From NCBI RefSeq assembly GCF_002014855.1, contig NZ_MUYV01000001.1, forward strand, positions 496,001 to 560,000: a stretch of 64,000 nucleotides of DNA, given 5' to 3'. The notes beneath the pieces are model-generated. The model saw only the letters and a program-made list of their open reading frames with translations. It was not told the origin of the DNA and ran no database searches. The stretch is from Moraxella porci DSM 25326. Its GTDB lineage: Bacteria > Pseudomonadota > Gammaproteobacteria > Pseudomonadales > Moraxellaceae. The translations under genes were made by a program, and so were the position numbers. Positions within the stretch are counted from its first letter, which is position 1; every line of letters begins with the position of its first letter. Positions 1 through 8,429 of this stretch are shown in pieces.

Positions 1-116
1 ATCATCACATAGCCTGTGACGCCAGCCATCAGCATGGCAATACCAATATGAATACGAAAAACCAATAACAAGATGGTAAAAGCACCCATCCCAAGTCCGA
101 TAATCATTGGATCCAT
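1..116 (-). CDS. dctM: TRAP transporter large permease subunit DctM, N-terminal fragment
   Basis: The reverse strand opens with MDPMIIGLGMGAFTILLLVF and continues into a hydrophobic segment ending at the window edge, so only about 38 residues are visible. The start ATG at 116 has an AAGGATGGA-like ribosome site. It lies 18 bases downstream of the dctQ stop, as expected for the large 12-helix permease of a DctPQM TRAP system, which uses an ion gradient to import organic acids. Identity is inferred mainly from position after dctP and dctQ and from the hydrophobic N-terminus. The remainder is outside the window. Confidence 0.8.
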   Translation of the reverse strand, partial: MDPMIIGLGMGAFTILLLVFRIHIGIAMLMAGVTGYVM

Positions 117-134
117 AATTTCCATCCTTAGTTA

Positions 135-671
135 TTATTTGGCATAGCCATCATAGTTTTTGATAAATTGCCAAGCGGTGTACAAAGCCGTCAAAGCCAA
201 TAAGAAAAATCCTGGTGCGATGGTGATGTGAGCAATCCACTCTGGCATTCCCAAAATCATCGTCGTCGTGCCATGCTTGATGGCATCAACAGCACCAAAA
301 TAACTGCGCCACATCAATAACAGTGCAAATAATGCTAATAATACTGCCGCAAAAATATCAAACACGCGGCGCAGACTTTTTGGTGCCTTTAGGGTAAAAA
401 AGTCCACGATGACATGTGCTTTTTTCATCTGACCATATGGCAAAAATGCCGCAATCGCCCAAGAGCAGCCAAGCTGTACCAGCTCCACATCACCTTTGAT
501 GGGCGTGGCAAATAACGCACGGCCGATGACGCTTGCGGTGGCGATTAAACAAATTAAGACCAACACCACCACACCACCAAAGGCAGACAGCTTGGACCAC
601 GCCATCAAAAATCTGCCGATGGCGTCCTGTGGTGTGTCATCTTGTACTTGTGTTTCAAAAAATTCGGCCAT
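135..671 (-). CDS. dctQ: TRAP transporter small permease subunit DctQ
   Basis: 178 residues with about four hydrophobic segments (roughly 25-50, 63-80, 103-125 and 145-165) and the DctQ-like stretch VELVQLGCSWAIAAFLPYGQ. DctQ is the small inner-membrane subunit that pairs with DctM and receives substrate from the periplasmic binding protein. I start at the ATG at 671, with GAGAGGTG just upstream, instead of the in-frame GTG at 677. It sits between dctP (49 to 56 bases upstream) and dctM (18 bases downstream), all on the reverse strand, so the three form one operon. The substrate cannot be read from this subunit. Confidence 0.88.
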   Translation of the reverse strand: MAEFFETQVQDDTPQDAIGRFLMAWSKLSAFGGVVVLVLICLIATASVIGRALFATPIKGDVELVQLGCSWAIAAFLPYGQMKKAHVIVDFFTLKAPKSLRRVFDIFAAVLLALFALLLMWRSYFGAVDAIKHGTTTMILGMPEWIAHITIAPGFFLLALTALYTAWQFIKNYDGYAK

Positions 672-726
672 AGTCACCTCTCATCCTGATCTTGTCTTTT
701 TTTGACAAATTCCATCATTATTTAAT

Positions 727-1812
727 TTAGTTGGTTGTCGCTACTGCATCTTTAGCTTGTTTGGCTTCAGCGATCAACTCTTTTGCTCGATTGACGATGG
801 CTTGACCATCATAGCCTTTGGCGTTCATCTCAGCGATCCAGTCAGCTTCAACTTGCTTGGCAGCTTCTTGGATGCGTGCCACTTCATCAGATGCGATCTG
901 ATTGATCGGATTGCCATTATCCTCGATTTTTTGGCGTGCGGTGGTGATTTGTTCATCCCAAGTGCGACCAAGCTGTTGTGAGAAATTGGCGCCCGTGTTG
1001 TCATCGATGATTTTTTTGAGCTTAGGCGGCAGTGCTTCGTATTTATATTTATTCATGGAAATGGTGAATAGCGCACTGTACAGCACAGGATCTGGAGCGT
1101 TGATTTCGCTGGCATAGCGAGCAACTTCTTGTAATTTTAAAGTTGGAATCACCTCCCAGGGCAGCACCACGCCATCGACAACACCCTTAGATGTCGCATC
1201 GGTCAAAGCTGGCATTGGAATACTGACTGGAGTTGCGCCCAGTGCCTCGACCATCTTGTTGGTCAATCGAGTCGGTGCACGCAGTTTTAGTCCTTTAAAA
1301 TCTTCAATCTTGGTGATCGGACGGCGGTTATTTAAAATTTGTCCACGATCGTGCACATTAAATGCCAATGGCTTGACCATTGCAAATTCTTCTTGGGCAA
1401 ATTCTTGATAAATCTGCCATGCCACACGGCTGCTGTATTCACCGTCGATGGTCATAAATGGTAGCTCCATCACTTCCATGATCGGAAAGCGACCTGGTGT
1501 ATAGCCTGGCAGTGTAAAGACGATGTCAGCGATGCCATCTTGAGCCAGATCCATTAGCTGTGCAGGCGTGCCACCCAGCTGCATCGCAGGGTAGAACTGA
1601 CAGGTCATCTGTCCACCAGACTGCTCGGTGATGGTGGCACACCATGGCTCAAGTACTTTCTTTTGGCTCATGGCTGTCGCTGGCCAAAAATGCGCCACAC
1701 GCAATACCACTCGTTCGTTTTCGCCGATCGGTGATGGTTTTGGCAGTCTGTCTTCGGTGCAGGCTGCCAAGATCATGACGCCCATAATCATCGATAGTGT
1801 TTTTAGCTTCAT
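727..1812 (-). CDS. dctP: TRAP transporter substrate-binding protein DctP, predicted lipoprotein
   Basis: 361 residues. The start ATG at 1812 follows GGGAGAG and gives a signal peptide MKLKTLSMIMGVMILAAC with a lipobox (LAAC), so the protein is probably lipid anchored; the longer frame from 1845 would bury this signal. The body matches the DctP family: ELPFMTIDGEYSSRVAWQIY, the LKLRAPTRLTNKMVEALGAT region with the conserved Arg that binds substrate carboxylate, and VVDGVVLPWEVIP. Known DctP proteins bind C4-dicarboxylates, keto acids or aromatic acids. First gene of dctP-dctQ-dctM. A lipid-anchored DctP is less usual than a free periplasmic one, although it is known. The nearby aromatic-type enzymes suggest, but do not show, an organic or aromatic acid substrate. 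Confidence 0.88.
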   Translation of the reverse strand: MKLKTLSMIMGVMILAACTEDRLPKPSPIGENERVVLRVAHFWPATAMSQKKVLEPWCATITEQSGGQMTCQFYPAMQLGGTPAQLMDLAQDGIADIVFTLPGYTPGRFPIMEVMELPFMTIDGEYSSRVAWQIYQEFAQEEFAMVKPLAFNVHDRGQILNNRRPITKIEDFKGLKLRAPTRLTNKMVEALGATPVSIPMPALTDATSKGVVDGVVLPWEVIPTLKLQEVARYASEINAPDPVLYSALFTISMNKYKYEALPPKLKKIIDDNTGANFSQQLGRTWDEQITTARQKIEDNGNPINQIASDEVARIQEAAKQVEADWIAEMNAKGYDGQAIVNRAKELIAEAKQAKDAVATTN

Positions 1813-2000
1813 GCTACTCTCCCAATCCAATGCCTTACTTGGCACCCATATAATTTGAATCGATGTGCTTATTAAACTTGTTTTGACAAAAAAATAACAG
1901 TGGTATTTTCTGATTTATTTATATAAATTCATGATAAATTCATCGGATGATTGACTGTACAATGATGGCGTGTTGTGATCTATTTAAGTCATTGATTATA

Positions 2001-2036
2001 AAAATAAAAATTGACCATCAAAGCTATGATGGTCAA
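2001..2036 (-). terminator. Rho-independent terminator after the FAH gene
   Basis: A perfect 10-bp stem (2011-2020 with 2027-2036, loop of 6) lies 29 bases past the stop of the hydrolase gene. On the reverse strand it is followed by a T-rich run (2001-2010). It separates the VOC-FAH unit from dctP. Confidence 0.8.
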
Positions 2037-2064
2037 TATTATGTTTAATGAATGCTATGGATGG

Positions 2065-3063
2065 TCAAATTGCCTTGACGGTATTCTCAATCGTGCCAAA
2101 GATGTTATTACCTGCTTTGTCAAACATCTCCACACGCACCACATCACCATCAGTCATAAATGGGGTTTGTGGTTTGCCCTCGATGGCTTCGTACATACGA
2201 AGTTCGGCCAGACAGCAGTAGCCAACCCCGCCATGCTCGACGCTTGAACCCCATAGGCTGTCTTGCTTATTTGAGACTGTGCCTGAGCCGATGATGGTGC
2301 CGGCGGCTAGGTTGCGAGTTTTGGCGGCATGAGCGACGAGCTGACCAAAGCTAAAAGTCATATCCGTGCCAGCATTTGGGCGACCAAATAGGTTGTCATT
2401 TAGATGCACGACCAATGGCAGGTGCAATTTGGCGTCATCTGACCAATCTTCTAGCTCATCAGGGGTGACCGCCACAGGGCTAAATGCTGATGCAGGCTTA
2501 CTTTGGAAAAAGCCAAAGCCTTTGGCAAGCTCTGCTGGAATCAGGTTTCGTAGCGAGACATCATTGACCAGCATCACTAGGCGAATCTGCTTAGCTGCTT
2601 CTTCAGGTGTGCTACCTAGTGCGACTTTACCAGTCACGACGGTGACTTCCGCCTCCATGTCGATGCCCCATGCTTCTTTGGCGATGATCTCATCTCGTGG
2701 GCCGATGAAGCTGTCTGAGCCGCCTTGATACATGAGTGGATCTTCATAAAAAGACGCAGGCACTTCTGAATTACGAGCCTTACGCACCAGCTCCACATGG
2801 TTTAGGTAAGCTGAGCCGTCCGCCCATTGATAGGCGCGTGGTAGTGGTGAGTGGCAAGCAGTTTGGTCGAATGCTACGCCGTCTTTGCCATCATTAAGCT
2901 CTTGATAAACAGCTTGTAGTTTTGGAGCGACTTCATCCCAGTTATCTAGGGCGTTCTGTAGTGTCGGTGCGATGTCAGCGACTTCACGGCAGATGCTCAA
3001 ATCACGGCTGACAACAACCAAAGTACCATCCAGACCGCCTTTTTTTAGAGTTGCTAATTTCAT
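2065..3063 (-). CDS. Fumarylacetoacetate hydrolase family protein
   Basis: 332 residues. The C-terminal two thirds is an FAH-fold catalytic domain: an acidic metal-binding segment around residues 129-140 (GIDMEAEVTVVTGKVALG), the Asp in VNDVSLRN, and AAGTIIGSGTVSNK near residue 270. The family cleaves C-C bonds in acylpyruvates and fumarylacetoacetate-like products of aromatic ring opening. Size and the extra N-terminal domain resemble bacterial fumarylacetoacetases of about 330 residues. Start ATG at 3063 follows AAGGAAAT. It is transcribed after the VOC gene (47-base gap) and ends at a terminator. True fumarylacetoacetase of tyrosine degradation is possible, but hmgA and maiA are not in view, so the substrate is left open. 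Confidence 0.8.
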   Translation of the reverse strand: MKLATLKKGGLDGTLVVVSRDLSICREVADIAPTLQNALDNWDEVAPKLQAVYQELNDGKDGVAFDQTACHSPLPRAYQWADGSAYLNHVELVRKARNSEVPASFYEDPLMYQGGSDSFIGPRDEIIAKEAWGIDMEAEVTVVTGKVALGSTPEEAAKQIRLVMLVNDVSLRNLIPAELAKGFGFFQSKPASAFSPVAVTPDELEDWSDDAKLHLPLVVHLNDNLFGRPNAGTDMTFSFGQLVAHAAKTRNLAAGTIIGSGTVSNKQDSLWGSSVEHGGVGYCCLAELRMYEAIEGKPQTPFMTDGDVVRVEMFDKAGNNIFGTIENTVKAI

Positions 3064-3110
3064 TTGATATTTCCTTATTGTTAATTAAATTAAATGATGA
3101 TTGAGGCAAA

Positions 3111-3656
3111 TCACACTTCTGGTGGCTCAGTGCCATCATGTACCCAGCGTGCGTGCTGTGGGGCTTTTTTGGTGACTGCCCATTCGTTGAGCATATCCCA
3201 TTTGACTTTATCGAGTGCCTTTGCCATCTTGTCAGTAGTGACATCACAAGCAAGCTCGATGCGGTGGCCATTTGGATCAAAGCAATAAATCGACTGAAAC
3301 AGCGTATGATTCACTGGGCCTAGCACATCGACACCGCCTGCGATTAGGCGTTCTTTAGTGGCAAGCAGCGTATCCATATCCTTGACTTTGAGCGCCAAGT
3401 GCTGCGTCCATAGCGGTGTGTTCTCATCACGCCCCATTTCAGGCTTGGTTGGCAGCTCAAAAAACGCCAAAATATTACCGCCGCCCACATCCAAAAAGAT
3501 GTGCATATACGGATCAGGTTCACCGGTTGATGGTACTTTGTCTTCGGCGATGGCGAGTACAAAGCCCATATCCAGATGTTTTTGGTACCATTCGACGGTT
3601 TCTTTGGCATCTTTACAGCGATAAGCCACATGATGCACGCCTTGGGTGATTGTCAT
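3111..3656 (-). CDS. VOC superfamily protein (glyoxalase / extradiol dioxygenase fold)
   Basis: 181 residues, two betaalphabetabetabeta halves. Likely metal ligands: His8 or 9 in GVHHVAYRC, the Glu in AFFELP, the His in TQHLALKVKD, and the Glu in GHRIELACDV. VOC enzymes include glyoxalase I, extradiol dioxygenases and isomerases; at this length it is a single module, so it is not a standard 4-hydroxyphenylpyruvate dioxygenase (about 350 residues). Start ATG at 3656 has GGAG eight bases upstream. It is the first gene of a two-gene unit with the FAH-family hydrolase and is divergent from a LysR gene, which suggests a regulated catabolic step. The reaction is unknown. Confidence 0.75.
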   Translation of the reverse strand: MTITQGVHHVAYRCKDAKETVEWYQKHLDMGFVLAIAEDKVPSTGEPDPYMHIFLDVGGGNILAFFELPTKPEMGRDENTPLWTQHLALKVKDMDTLLATKERLIAGGVDVLGPVNHTLFQSIYCFDPNGHRIELACDVTTDKMAKALDKVKWDMLNEWAVTKKAPQHARWVHDGTEPPEV

Positions 3657-3775
3657 ATCTTTACTCCTTGATATTAAGTTGTGCCATCTTGGTAAGCGAA
3701 AAATGCACCTGCATTGATCTTGGTATCATTTCACCAAAAAACAGCGCAAAGGTAAAACGGGATTTTCTTGATTAT

Positions 3776-3805
3776 TTATCGATATTTATGATAAGTTATG
3801 CATAA
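3776..3805. promoter_or_regulatory. Candidate LysR operator in the divergent VOC / lysR gap
   Basis: TTATC (3776-3780) and GATAA (3790-3794) form an inverted repeat with a 9-base spacer and contain the T-N11-A pattern typical of LysR binding sites. A perfect 10-bp palindrome, TTATGCATAA, follows at 3796-3805. Both lie just upstream of the LysR start at 3826. That the adjacent LysR binds here is inferred from position. Confidence 0.45.
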
Positions 3806-3825
3806 TTCAATTCTGAGTGGTTATT

Positions 3826-4737
3826 ATGAACCTAAATAACATTACATTGCGCCAGCTCCGCGCCTTTAAGGCGGTGGCAGAGATGGGCAGTTTTACAAAG
3901 GCGGCAGAGAGCCTACATCTGACACAGTCGGCATTGAGCGGCTTGATTAAGGACTTTGAGGGTACGCTATCACTGCGTCTATTTGATCGGACGACGCGTA
4001 AGCTAACCTTATCGGTGGCAGGTCAGCACATCTACCCCATGGCGACCAAGATTTTGTATGATGTTGAAAATATGACCACCGAAGTGAGCAGACTAAAGGC
4101 GCTCGAAAGCGGCGTGGTGAATGTCGCTGTCAGTCAGCAGCTAGCGGCGTCGATTTTGCCCAAGGTGATCGCAGAGTTTGTCGCCTCTTATCCCAATATC
4201 AAAGTATCAATGAAAGATTGCTCAGTCGATGCGGTCATCGATGCGGTGGCGTCAAGCGAGGTGGATTTTGGGATAGCGCCTGCTCGTAACATCGCCGATA
4301 GCTTGTCATCGGAGTTGTTGTTTGATTTGCCATTTTATGTGGTGATGCCGCCGACACATCCTTTGTGTCAGCGTGAAAGTGTCGAATGGAAGGATCTAAA
4401 GCATGAGCCGCTAATCACGATGGCTGGGATGTTTTCTGAAGTGCTAAGTGCTGATTTGCCAAGTGATGAGGCAGCGATGATCAAAAATGCCGCTTATCAG
4501 GTGAATTTTTTGACGACGGCATTTAGTATGGTCAGCCAAGGTCTGGGGCTGACGATATGTCTGCCCTATTCTCGCACCCGAGTCGCCCAAAATGGTCTTG
4601 AAATGCGAGCGCTTTCATCACCACGCATCACCCGAGCATCCTATCTGTATCGCTTGCGTGGTCGCACACTATCTGATGCGGCGCATAAGTTTTATGTTGT
4701 GCTGTGCCAGCATCTTCAAAGCCATGATTATACCTAA
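3826..4737 (+). CDS. LysR-family transcriptional regulator
   Basis: 303 residues. The N-terminal winged helix-turn-helix is clear (LRQLRAFKAVAEMGSFTKAA, then LHLTQSALSGLIKDFE and LRLFDRTTRKLTLS); a LysR effector-binding domain covers about residues 90-300. I start at the ATG at 3826, preceded by GAGTGG, over the GTG nine bases earlier. It is divergent from the VOC-FAH pair, the usual arrangement for a LysR controlling a catabolic operon in response to a pathway intermediate. Control of dctPQM as well is possible but unsupported. A terminator follows at 4816. Confidence 0.9.
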   Translation: MNLNNITLRQLRAFKAVAEMGSFTKAAESLHLTQSALSGLIKDFEGTLSLRLFDRTTRKLTLSVAGQHIYPMATKILYDVENMTTEVSRLKALESGVVNVAVSQQLAASILPKVIAEFVASYPNIKVSMKDCSVDAVIDAVASSEVDFGIAPARNIADSLSSELLFDLPFYVVMPPTHPLCQRESVEWKDLKHEPLITMAGMFSEVLSADLPSDEAAMIKNAAYQVNFLTTAFSMVSQGLGLTICLPYSRTRVAQNGLEMRALSSPRITRASYLYRLRGRTLSDAAHKFYVVLCQHLQSHDYT

Positions 4738-4815
4738 GGCAACCCGTAGAGATGCGCTGACGCTGCATACTTGGTCATTTGGCTTGAATGCACCACTGAT
4801 TTGCACCTATACAAT

Positions 4816-4845
4816 AAAAACCCCATACTTAGATGGGGTTTTTAT
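4816..4845. terminator. Bidirectional terminator between lysR and mltD
   Basis: AAAAACCCCA (4816-4825) pairs with TGGGGTTTTT (4834-4843) around a short loop. A-run on one side and T-run on the other allow termination from both convergent genes, which end at 4737 and 4853. Confidence 0.85.
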
Positions 4846-4852
4846 TTTGCTA

Positions 4853-7645
4853 TTATTTATTCGGCACGGTGAGGACTTGGCCGATACGCAAATTGGCATT
4901 TGGTTCTAGATTGTTCATCTTGGCAAGCTCATCTGTGCTGATGCCAAATCGACGCGCCAATGAGATGAGGCCATCGCCTGATTTAACAGTGTAGGTGGTA
5001 GTGAGCTTTGGTACTTTGATGACTTGTCCGATGCGTAGATTGGCATTGCTAGCCAAGTTATTTGCAGCGGCCAAATCAGCGATACTTACCCCAAAGCGAT
5101 TCGCCAGTTGAGTCAAGCTCTCCCCTGATTTGACCGTATAATTCTCGGTCGCACCCAAATTAGCATTGCTTTGAGAGCTGCTGCGTGGACTGCTCTGAGT
5201 GGGCGTACTAGCACTGGTCGTCACCGCTTGTGCGCCATTAGGCAGTTTTAGGGTTTGGCCGATGAAGACGCCATCGGTGACTGACAGATCATTTTCTGCT
5301 GCTAGGGCTTGTAAAGTGACATTGTATTTACGAGCGATGGCAGTTAGGCTCTCACCTGCTTGTACTTTATGTGTGGCTGTACTGCTTGAGCTACTTTGGC
5401 GAGCAGGTGTGCTTGGCTGAGTTTGTCTGGCAGGTTGAGGCGTGACTTTGCCAGCAACCAGCCACAGTTTTTGACCAACACGGATATGTGCATCATTGGC
5501 AAGGTTATTATAGCTTGCTAATTGACCAACGCTAAGTCCATTGGCCGCCGCCACAGAAGTTAGGCTATCGCCAGCGCGGACGGTGTAGCTTTCAGGTTTT
5601 GGTGTGGGTTTGGGGGTGGTACTGGCACTGGTTGTCACCGCTTGTGCGCCATTAGGCAGTTTTAGGGTTTGGCCGATGAAGACGCCATCGGTGACTGACA
5701 GATCATTTTCAGCTGCTAGGGCTTGTAAAGTGACATTGTATTTGCGAGCGATGGCAGTTAGGCTCTCACCTGCTTGTACTTTATGTGTGGCTGTACTGCT
5801 TGAGCTACTTTGGCGAGCAGGTGTGCTTGGCTGAGTTTGTCTGGCAGGTTGAGGCGTGACTTTGCCAGCAACCAGCCACAGTTTTTGACCAACACGGATA
5901 TGTGCATCATTGGCAAGGTTATTATAGCTTGCTAATTGACCAACGCTAAGTCCATTGGCCGCCGCCACAGAAGTTAGGCTATCGCCAGCACGGACGGTGT
6001 AGCTTTCAGGTTTTGGTGTGGGTTTGGGGGTTGGCTGCGGCTGCGGACGCGGCGTTTGTGCTTGAACTGGTTCAGGCGCTGTGGTTGGTGTGACAGGCGT
6101 GGCAGGCGCCGATACAGGCGAGACGGGCTCAGTAACCACTGGCGCAGGTTCAGGCAAAGTTTGTACCACCGTCGGCTGGGCAGTGGTTGCAGGCGCTGGA
6201 TTTCTGGCAGGTGCGCCAGCAAAGCTTAATGTCTTGGTCTCACCGCGCGCATCTAACACTGACTGACTGGTCTGAACCGCATTGAGCTGAATATTACCAT
6301 CGTTTGGGTTGATGGCTTGGACAGGCTCAGGCGTGCTTGAACGAATCTGTTGGACGATCAAATCTTTTTCGGCAGCTGATAGCGGCGGTTCTTGAACGAT
6401 GGTACCTGCTGGTGTGACTTGTGCGATGGTTGTCGGCAGTGTGTTGGTGGCGATCAGCTCTTGTTGCGAGCTGTTATTGGCGGCTGCGCCAGATTTTGGC
6501 ACCACATAACTGATGCTCTGCGCAGGCGCTGTGGCGATGTAATCACCACCAAAGCCATAGCCTTTAAGCGCGGATAGCTGAGCATCCATTTGGCTTGGCA
6601 GACTGTCTGGAATCACGATACGGTTAGGCCCGATCTCATCGACAGTTTGATTTAATAAAGCTGGATTTAGCAAACGCAGCTCATCGACCGCCACGCCTGT
6701 AATCGACGCCACCTCAGATAGATTGACACCATAATTGACCGGCACAGTACGAAAATGGTTGTGGTTGGCGATGGCAGGCAAATGGATGCCATAGCTGTTT
6801 GGCGCCTTGACAATCTGTGCAACCGCCAAAAATCTTGGCACATAATTCATCGTCTCTGTCGGCAATTTTAATGACCAATAATCGGTCGGCAAGCCTTGCT
6901 CTTGATTGGCACGAATGGCACGCGATACACGCCCAGGCCCTGCATTATATGCAGCCAATGCCAGCTCCCACGAGCCAAATTGGTTATACAGGCTGGTCAA
7001 AAAATCATAAGCAGCGCGCGTGGATTCAATGACATCACGGCGACCATCATAGCTGGCGCTTTGGTTTAGGCCATAGATGCGACCCGTGCTTGGAATGAAC
7101 TGCCACAGACCTGCAGCAGCGGCATTACTGGTGGCAGATGGATCGTATGAGCTTTCGATGATCGGCAGCAGCGCAAGCTCCGATGGGATGCCGCGGCGTT
7201 CAGCTTCAGCCACCGTATGATGCAGATAGCGAGACGCGCGAGCAGTTAAGCGATCCAGATAACTTTGACGGGTATAAAACCAAGATTTTTGTGCTTCGAT
7301 GCGGGCATTGGTAATGTCATTCATCCGATAGCCGCGGCGGATGCGATCCCATAAGTTACCATAACGCTGAATGGCCAATTCATCACCCTCCACCATGCTC
7401 ATGTCAGTGGCTTGTAGCAAATTTTCTAAGGTGTCTAGCATCTCGGCATTGAGCACGCCAATTCCCGTGCCGCCTTGCTGAACAGTCACAGGCTGCGGCG
7501 CTGTACGCGTCGGCTGACTGCTTGGTTTGGTGCTGGTGCCTGTACTGCTACAAGCGACAAGAATCACAGAAGATATGGCAAGACTCAACGGCTTTAACAT
7601 TCGATTGGCGGTCAAATTGGTGGAGGCGATGGTGGATTTGGTCAT
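4853..7645 (-). CDS. mltD: Membrane-bound lytic murein transglycosylase D with six LysM repeats
   Basis: 930 residues, roughly twice E. coli MltD (about 450). Signal peptide with lipobox ILVACSS, so an outer-membrane lipoprotein is likely. The SLT domain covers about 125-250: catalytic Glu in LLPIIESSYDPSATS (residue 164), AAGLWQFIPSTGRIYGL, and LALAAYNAGPGRVSRAI. It cleaves glycan strands with formation of 1,6-anhydroMurNAc. A degenerate LysM-like stretch (FRTVPVNYGVNLSEVASITG) follows near 315, then a Pro/Thr-rich linker (about 430-535) and six clear LysM modules to the C-terminus. Four of them lie in a 138-residue unit duplicated in tandem almost without change. Start: ATG at 7645 has AAAGGA seven bases upstream; an ATG at 7651 is too close to it. 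Ends at a shared terminator. Confidence 0.92.
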   Translation of the reverse strand: MTKSTIASTNLTANRMLKPLSLAISSVILVACSSTGTSTKPSSQPTRTAPQPVTVQQGGTGIGVLNAEMLDTLENLLQATDMSMVEGDELAIQRYGNLWDRIRRGYRMNDITNARIEAQKSWFYTRQSYLDRLTARASRYLHHTVAEAERRGIPSELALLPIIESSYDPSATSNAAAAGLWQFIPSTGRIYGLNQSASYDGRRDVIESTRAAYDFLTSLYNQFGSWELALAAYNAGPGRVSRAIRANQEQGLPTDYWSLKLPTETMNYVPRFLAVAQIVKAPNSYGIHLPAIANHNHFRTVPVNYGVNLSEVASITGVAVDELRLLNPALLNQTVDEIGPNRIVIPDSLPSQMDAQLSALKGYGFGGDYIATAPAQSISYVVPKSGAAANNSSQQELIATNTLPTTIAQVTPAGTIVQEPPLSAAEKDLIVQQIRSSTPEPVQAINPNDGNIQLNAVQTSQSVLDARGETKTLSFAGAPARNPAPATTAQPTVVQTLPEPAPVVTEPVSPVSAPATPVTPTTAPEPVQAQTPRPQPQPTPKPTPKPESYTVRAGDSLTSVAAANGLSVGQLASYNNLANDAHIRVGQKLWLVAGKVTPQPARQTQPSTPARQSSSSSTATHKVQAGESLTAIARKYNVTLQALAAENDLSVTDGVFIGQTLKLPNGAQAVTTSASTTPKPTPKPESYTVRAGDSLTSVAAANGLSVGQLASYNNLANDAHIRVGQKLWLVAGKVTPQPARQTQPSTPARQSSSSSTATHKVQAGESLTAIARKYNVTLQALAAENDLSVTDGVFIGQTLKLPNGAQAVTTSASTPTQSSPRSSSQSNANLGATENYTVKSGESLTQLANRFGVSIADLAAANNLASNANLRIGQVIKVPKLTTTYTVKSGDGLISLARRFGISTDELAKMNNLEPNANLRIGQVLTVPNK
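5205..5617 (-). repeat. Tandem repeat copy in mltD (C-terminal copy, two LysM)
   Basis: This stretch repeats at 5619-6031 with an offset of exactly 414 bases (138 codons). By eye only a handful of mismatches separate the copies, for example near 5298, 5330 and 5577. Each copy encodes LysM, a Pro/Ser/Gln-rich linker, and a second LysM. The in-frame offset keeps the reading frame open. Confidence 0.95.
5619..6031 (-). repeat. Tandem repeat copy in mltD (N-terminal copy, two LysM)
   Basis: Partner of 5205-5617. Identity covers the whole unit including synonymous sites, so the duplication is recent or is kept uniform by recombination. The copies could recombine to give variants with two, four, six or more of these LysM modules. 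Confidence 0.95.
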
Positions 7646-7794
7646 TGTCATATCCTTTTATGGTATGGCTGTGATGAATCTAAAAATCAAGCAATCACAA
7701 AAATTTCAAGGTGTCAGCCTAATTGGCGTGGCATAAACTACTAATAATGCCTTATTTTGCACTATTTATCAACCGTTTGGGTAAAATTCGACCC

Positions 7795-7843
7795 AAAAAA
7801 TTACCGCCAGTTTTGTTATTGTCATACAGACAACTGGCGGTAA
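7795..7843 (-). terminator. Strong terminator after the NTF2-like protein gene
   Basis: TTACCGCCAGTT (7801-7812) pairs perfectly with AACTGGCGGTAA (7832-7843). On the reverse strand the stem is followed by six T. It lies 29 bases past the stop at 7872 and insulates mltD downstream. Confidence 0.88.
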
Positions 7844-7871
7844 GTGTGCAGCAACAATGCAAATGATTTAT

Positions 7872-8429
7872 TTAATCGACGGTCACTTGTGCCACTGAGC
7901 GAAGTAGCACAGCGTTATTACCGACTTGAGACAGCGTGGCGCGCGAGGCGGTTTTGATGGTGACTGGTTTGCCATCTTGGGTCCATGTCTCTGTGGTGAT
8001 GACTTGCGCGCGTGCTTGATTGCCAGCCACGACGATGTTGGTCACATCGATGCGATAACGATAGTTGCTGGCCTTGGCCCAGCTTTTTTGTAACAGTTGC
8101 AGATAGCCTTCTTTATCAAGACTGGTCGTTTTGCCATTTCTTGAAAGCGAGATAATGGCGTCATCAGCGATCAAGTGTGAGATTTGGGCGATATTTTGGC
8201 TATTGGCTGCCTGACTCATGTTGGTGGCATAGCGCGTGATATCCGACTCACTGATGGCATAAGCAGGCGCTGTGATCAGAGTTTGGACACCGAGCGCACC
8301 GACAAACAAACCCAAGCTTAAGCCTTTACCAAGTGGCTTACCGGTGAGTTTGCCTAAGGTGCCAAGCGCTGCAGTAAGAACGCTTGCAGTCGTGGTTTTT
8401 TTAAGCATGTTGCGGGTATGGTGTTTCAT
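7872..8429 (-). CDS. Secreted SnoaL/NTF2-like protein of unknown function
   Basis: 185 residues. The first 58 or so carry a basic start, a long Gly/Leu-rich hydrophobic stretch and an AYA cleavage-like site (ITAPAYAISES), so export is likely although the leader is unusually long. The rest (about 60-185) has the pattern of an NTF2-like cone fold: helices with IAQISHLIADDAIISL, then strands with YRYRIDVTNIVVAGNQARAQ and ATLSQVGNNAVLLRSVAQVT. Proteins of this fold include enzymes and ligand binders; no catalytic residues can be assigned. Start ATG at 8429 follows AAGGG. It is a single-gene unit with its own terminator. The fold call is by pattern only. Confidence 0.6.
   Translation of the reverse strand: MKHHTRNMLKKTTTASVLTAALGTLGKLTGKPLGKGLSLGLFVGALGVQTLITAPAYAISESDITRYATNMSQAANSQNIAQISHLIADDAIISLSRNGKTTSLDKEGYLQLLQKSWAKASNYRYRIDVTNIVVAGNQARAQVITTETWTQDGKPVTIKTASRATLSQVGNNAVLLRSVAQVTVD

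Noticed and set aside
727..1845. Longer start for dctP at 1845
   Set aside because: It would put 11 residues before a complete lipoprotein signal peptide; GGGAGAG precedes the ATG at 1812.
3002..3280. 92-codon minus-strand frame bridging the VOC and FAH genes
   Set aside because: Overlaps both well-supported genes in another frame and lacks a ribosome site.
3111..3656. 4-hydroxyphenylpyruvate dioxygenase (hppD) call for the VOC protein
   Set aside because: 181 residues is one VOC module; HppD needs about 350 residues with two.
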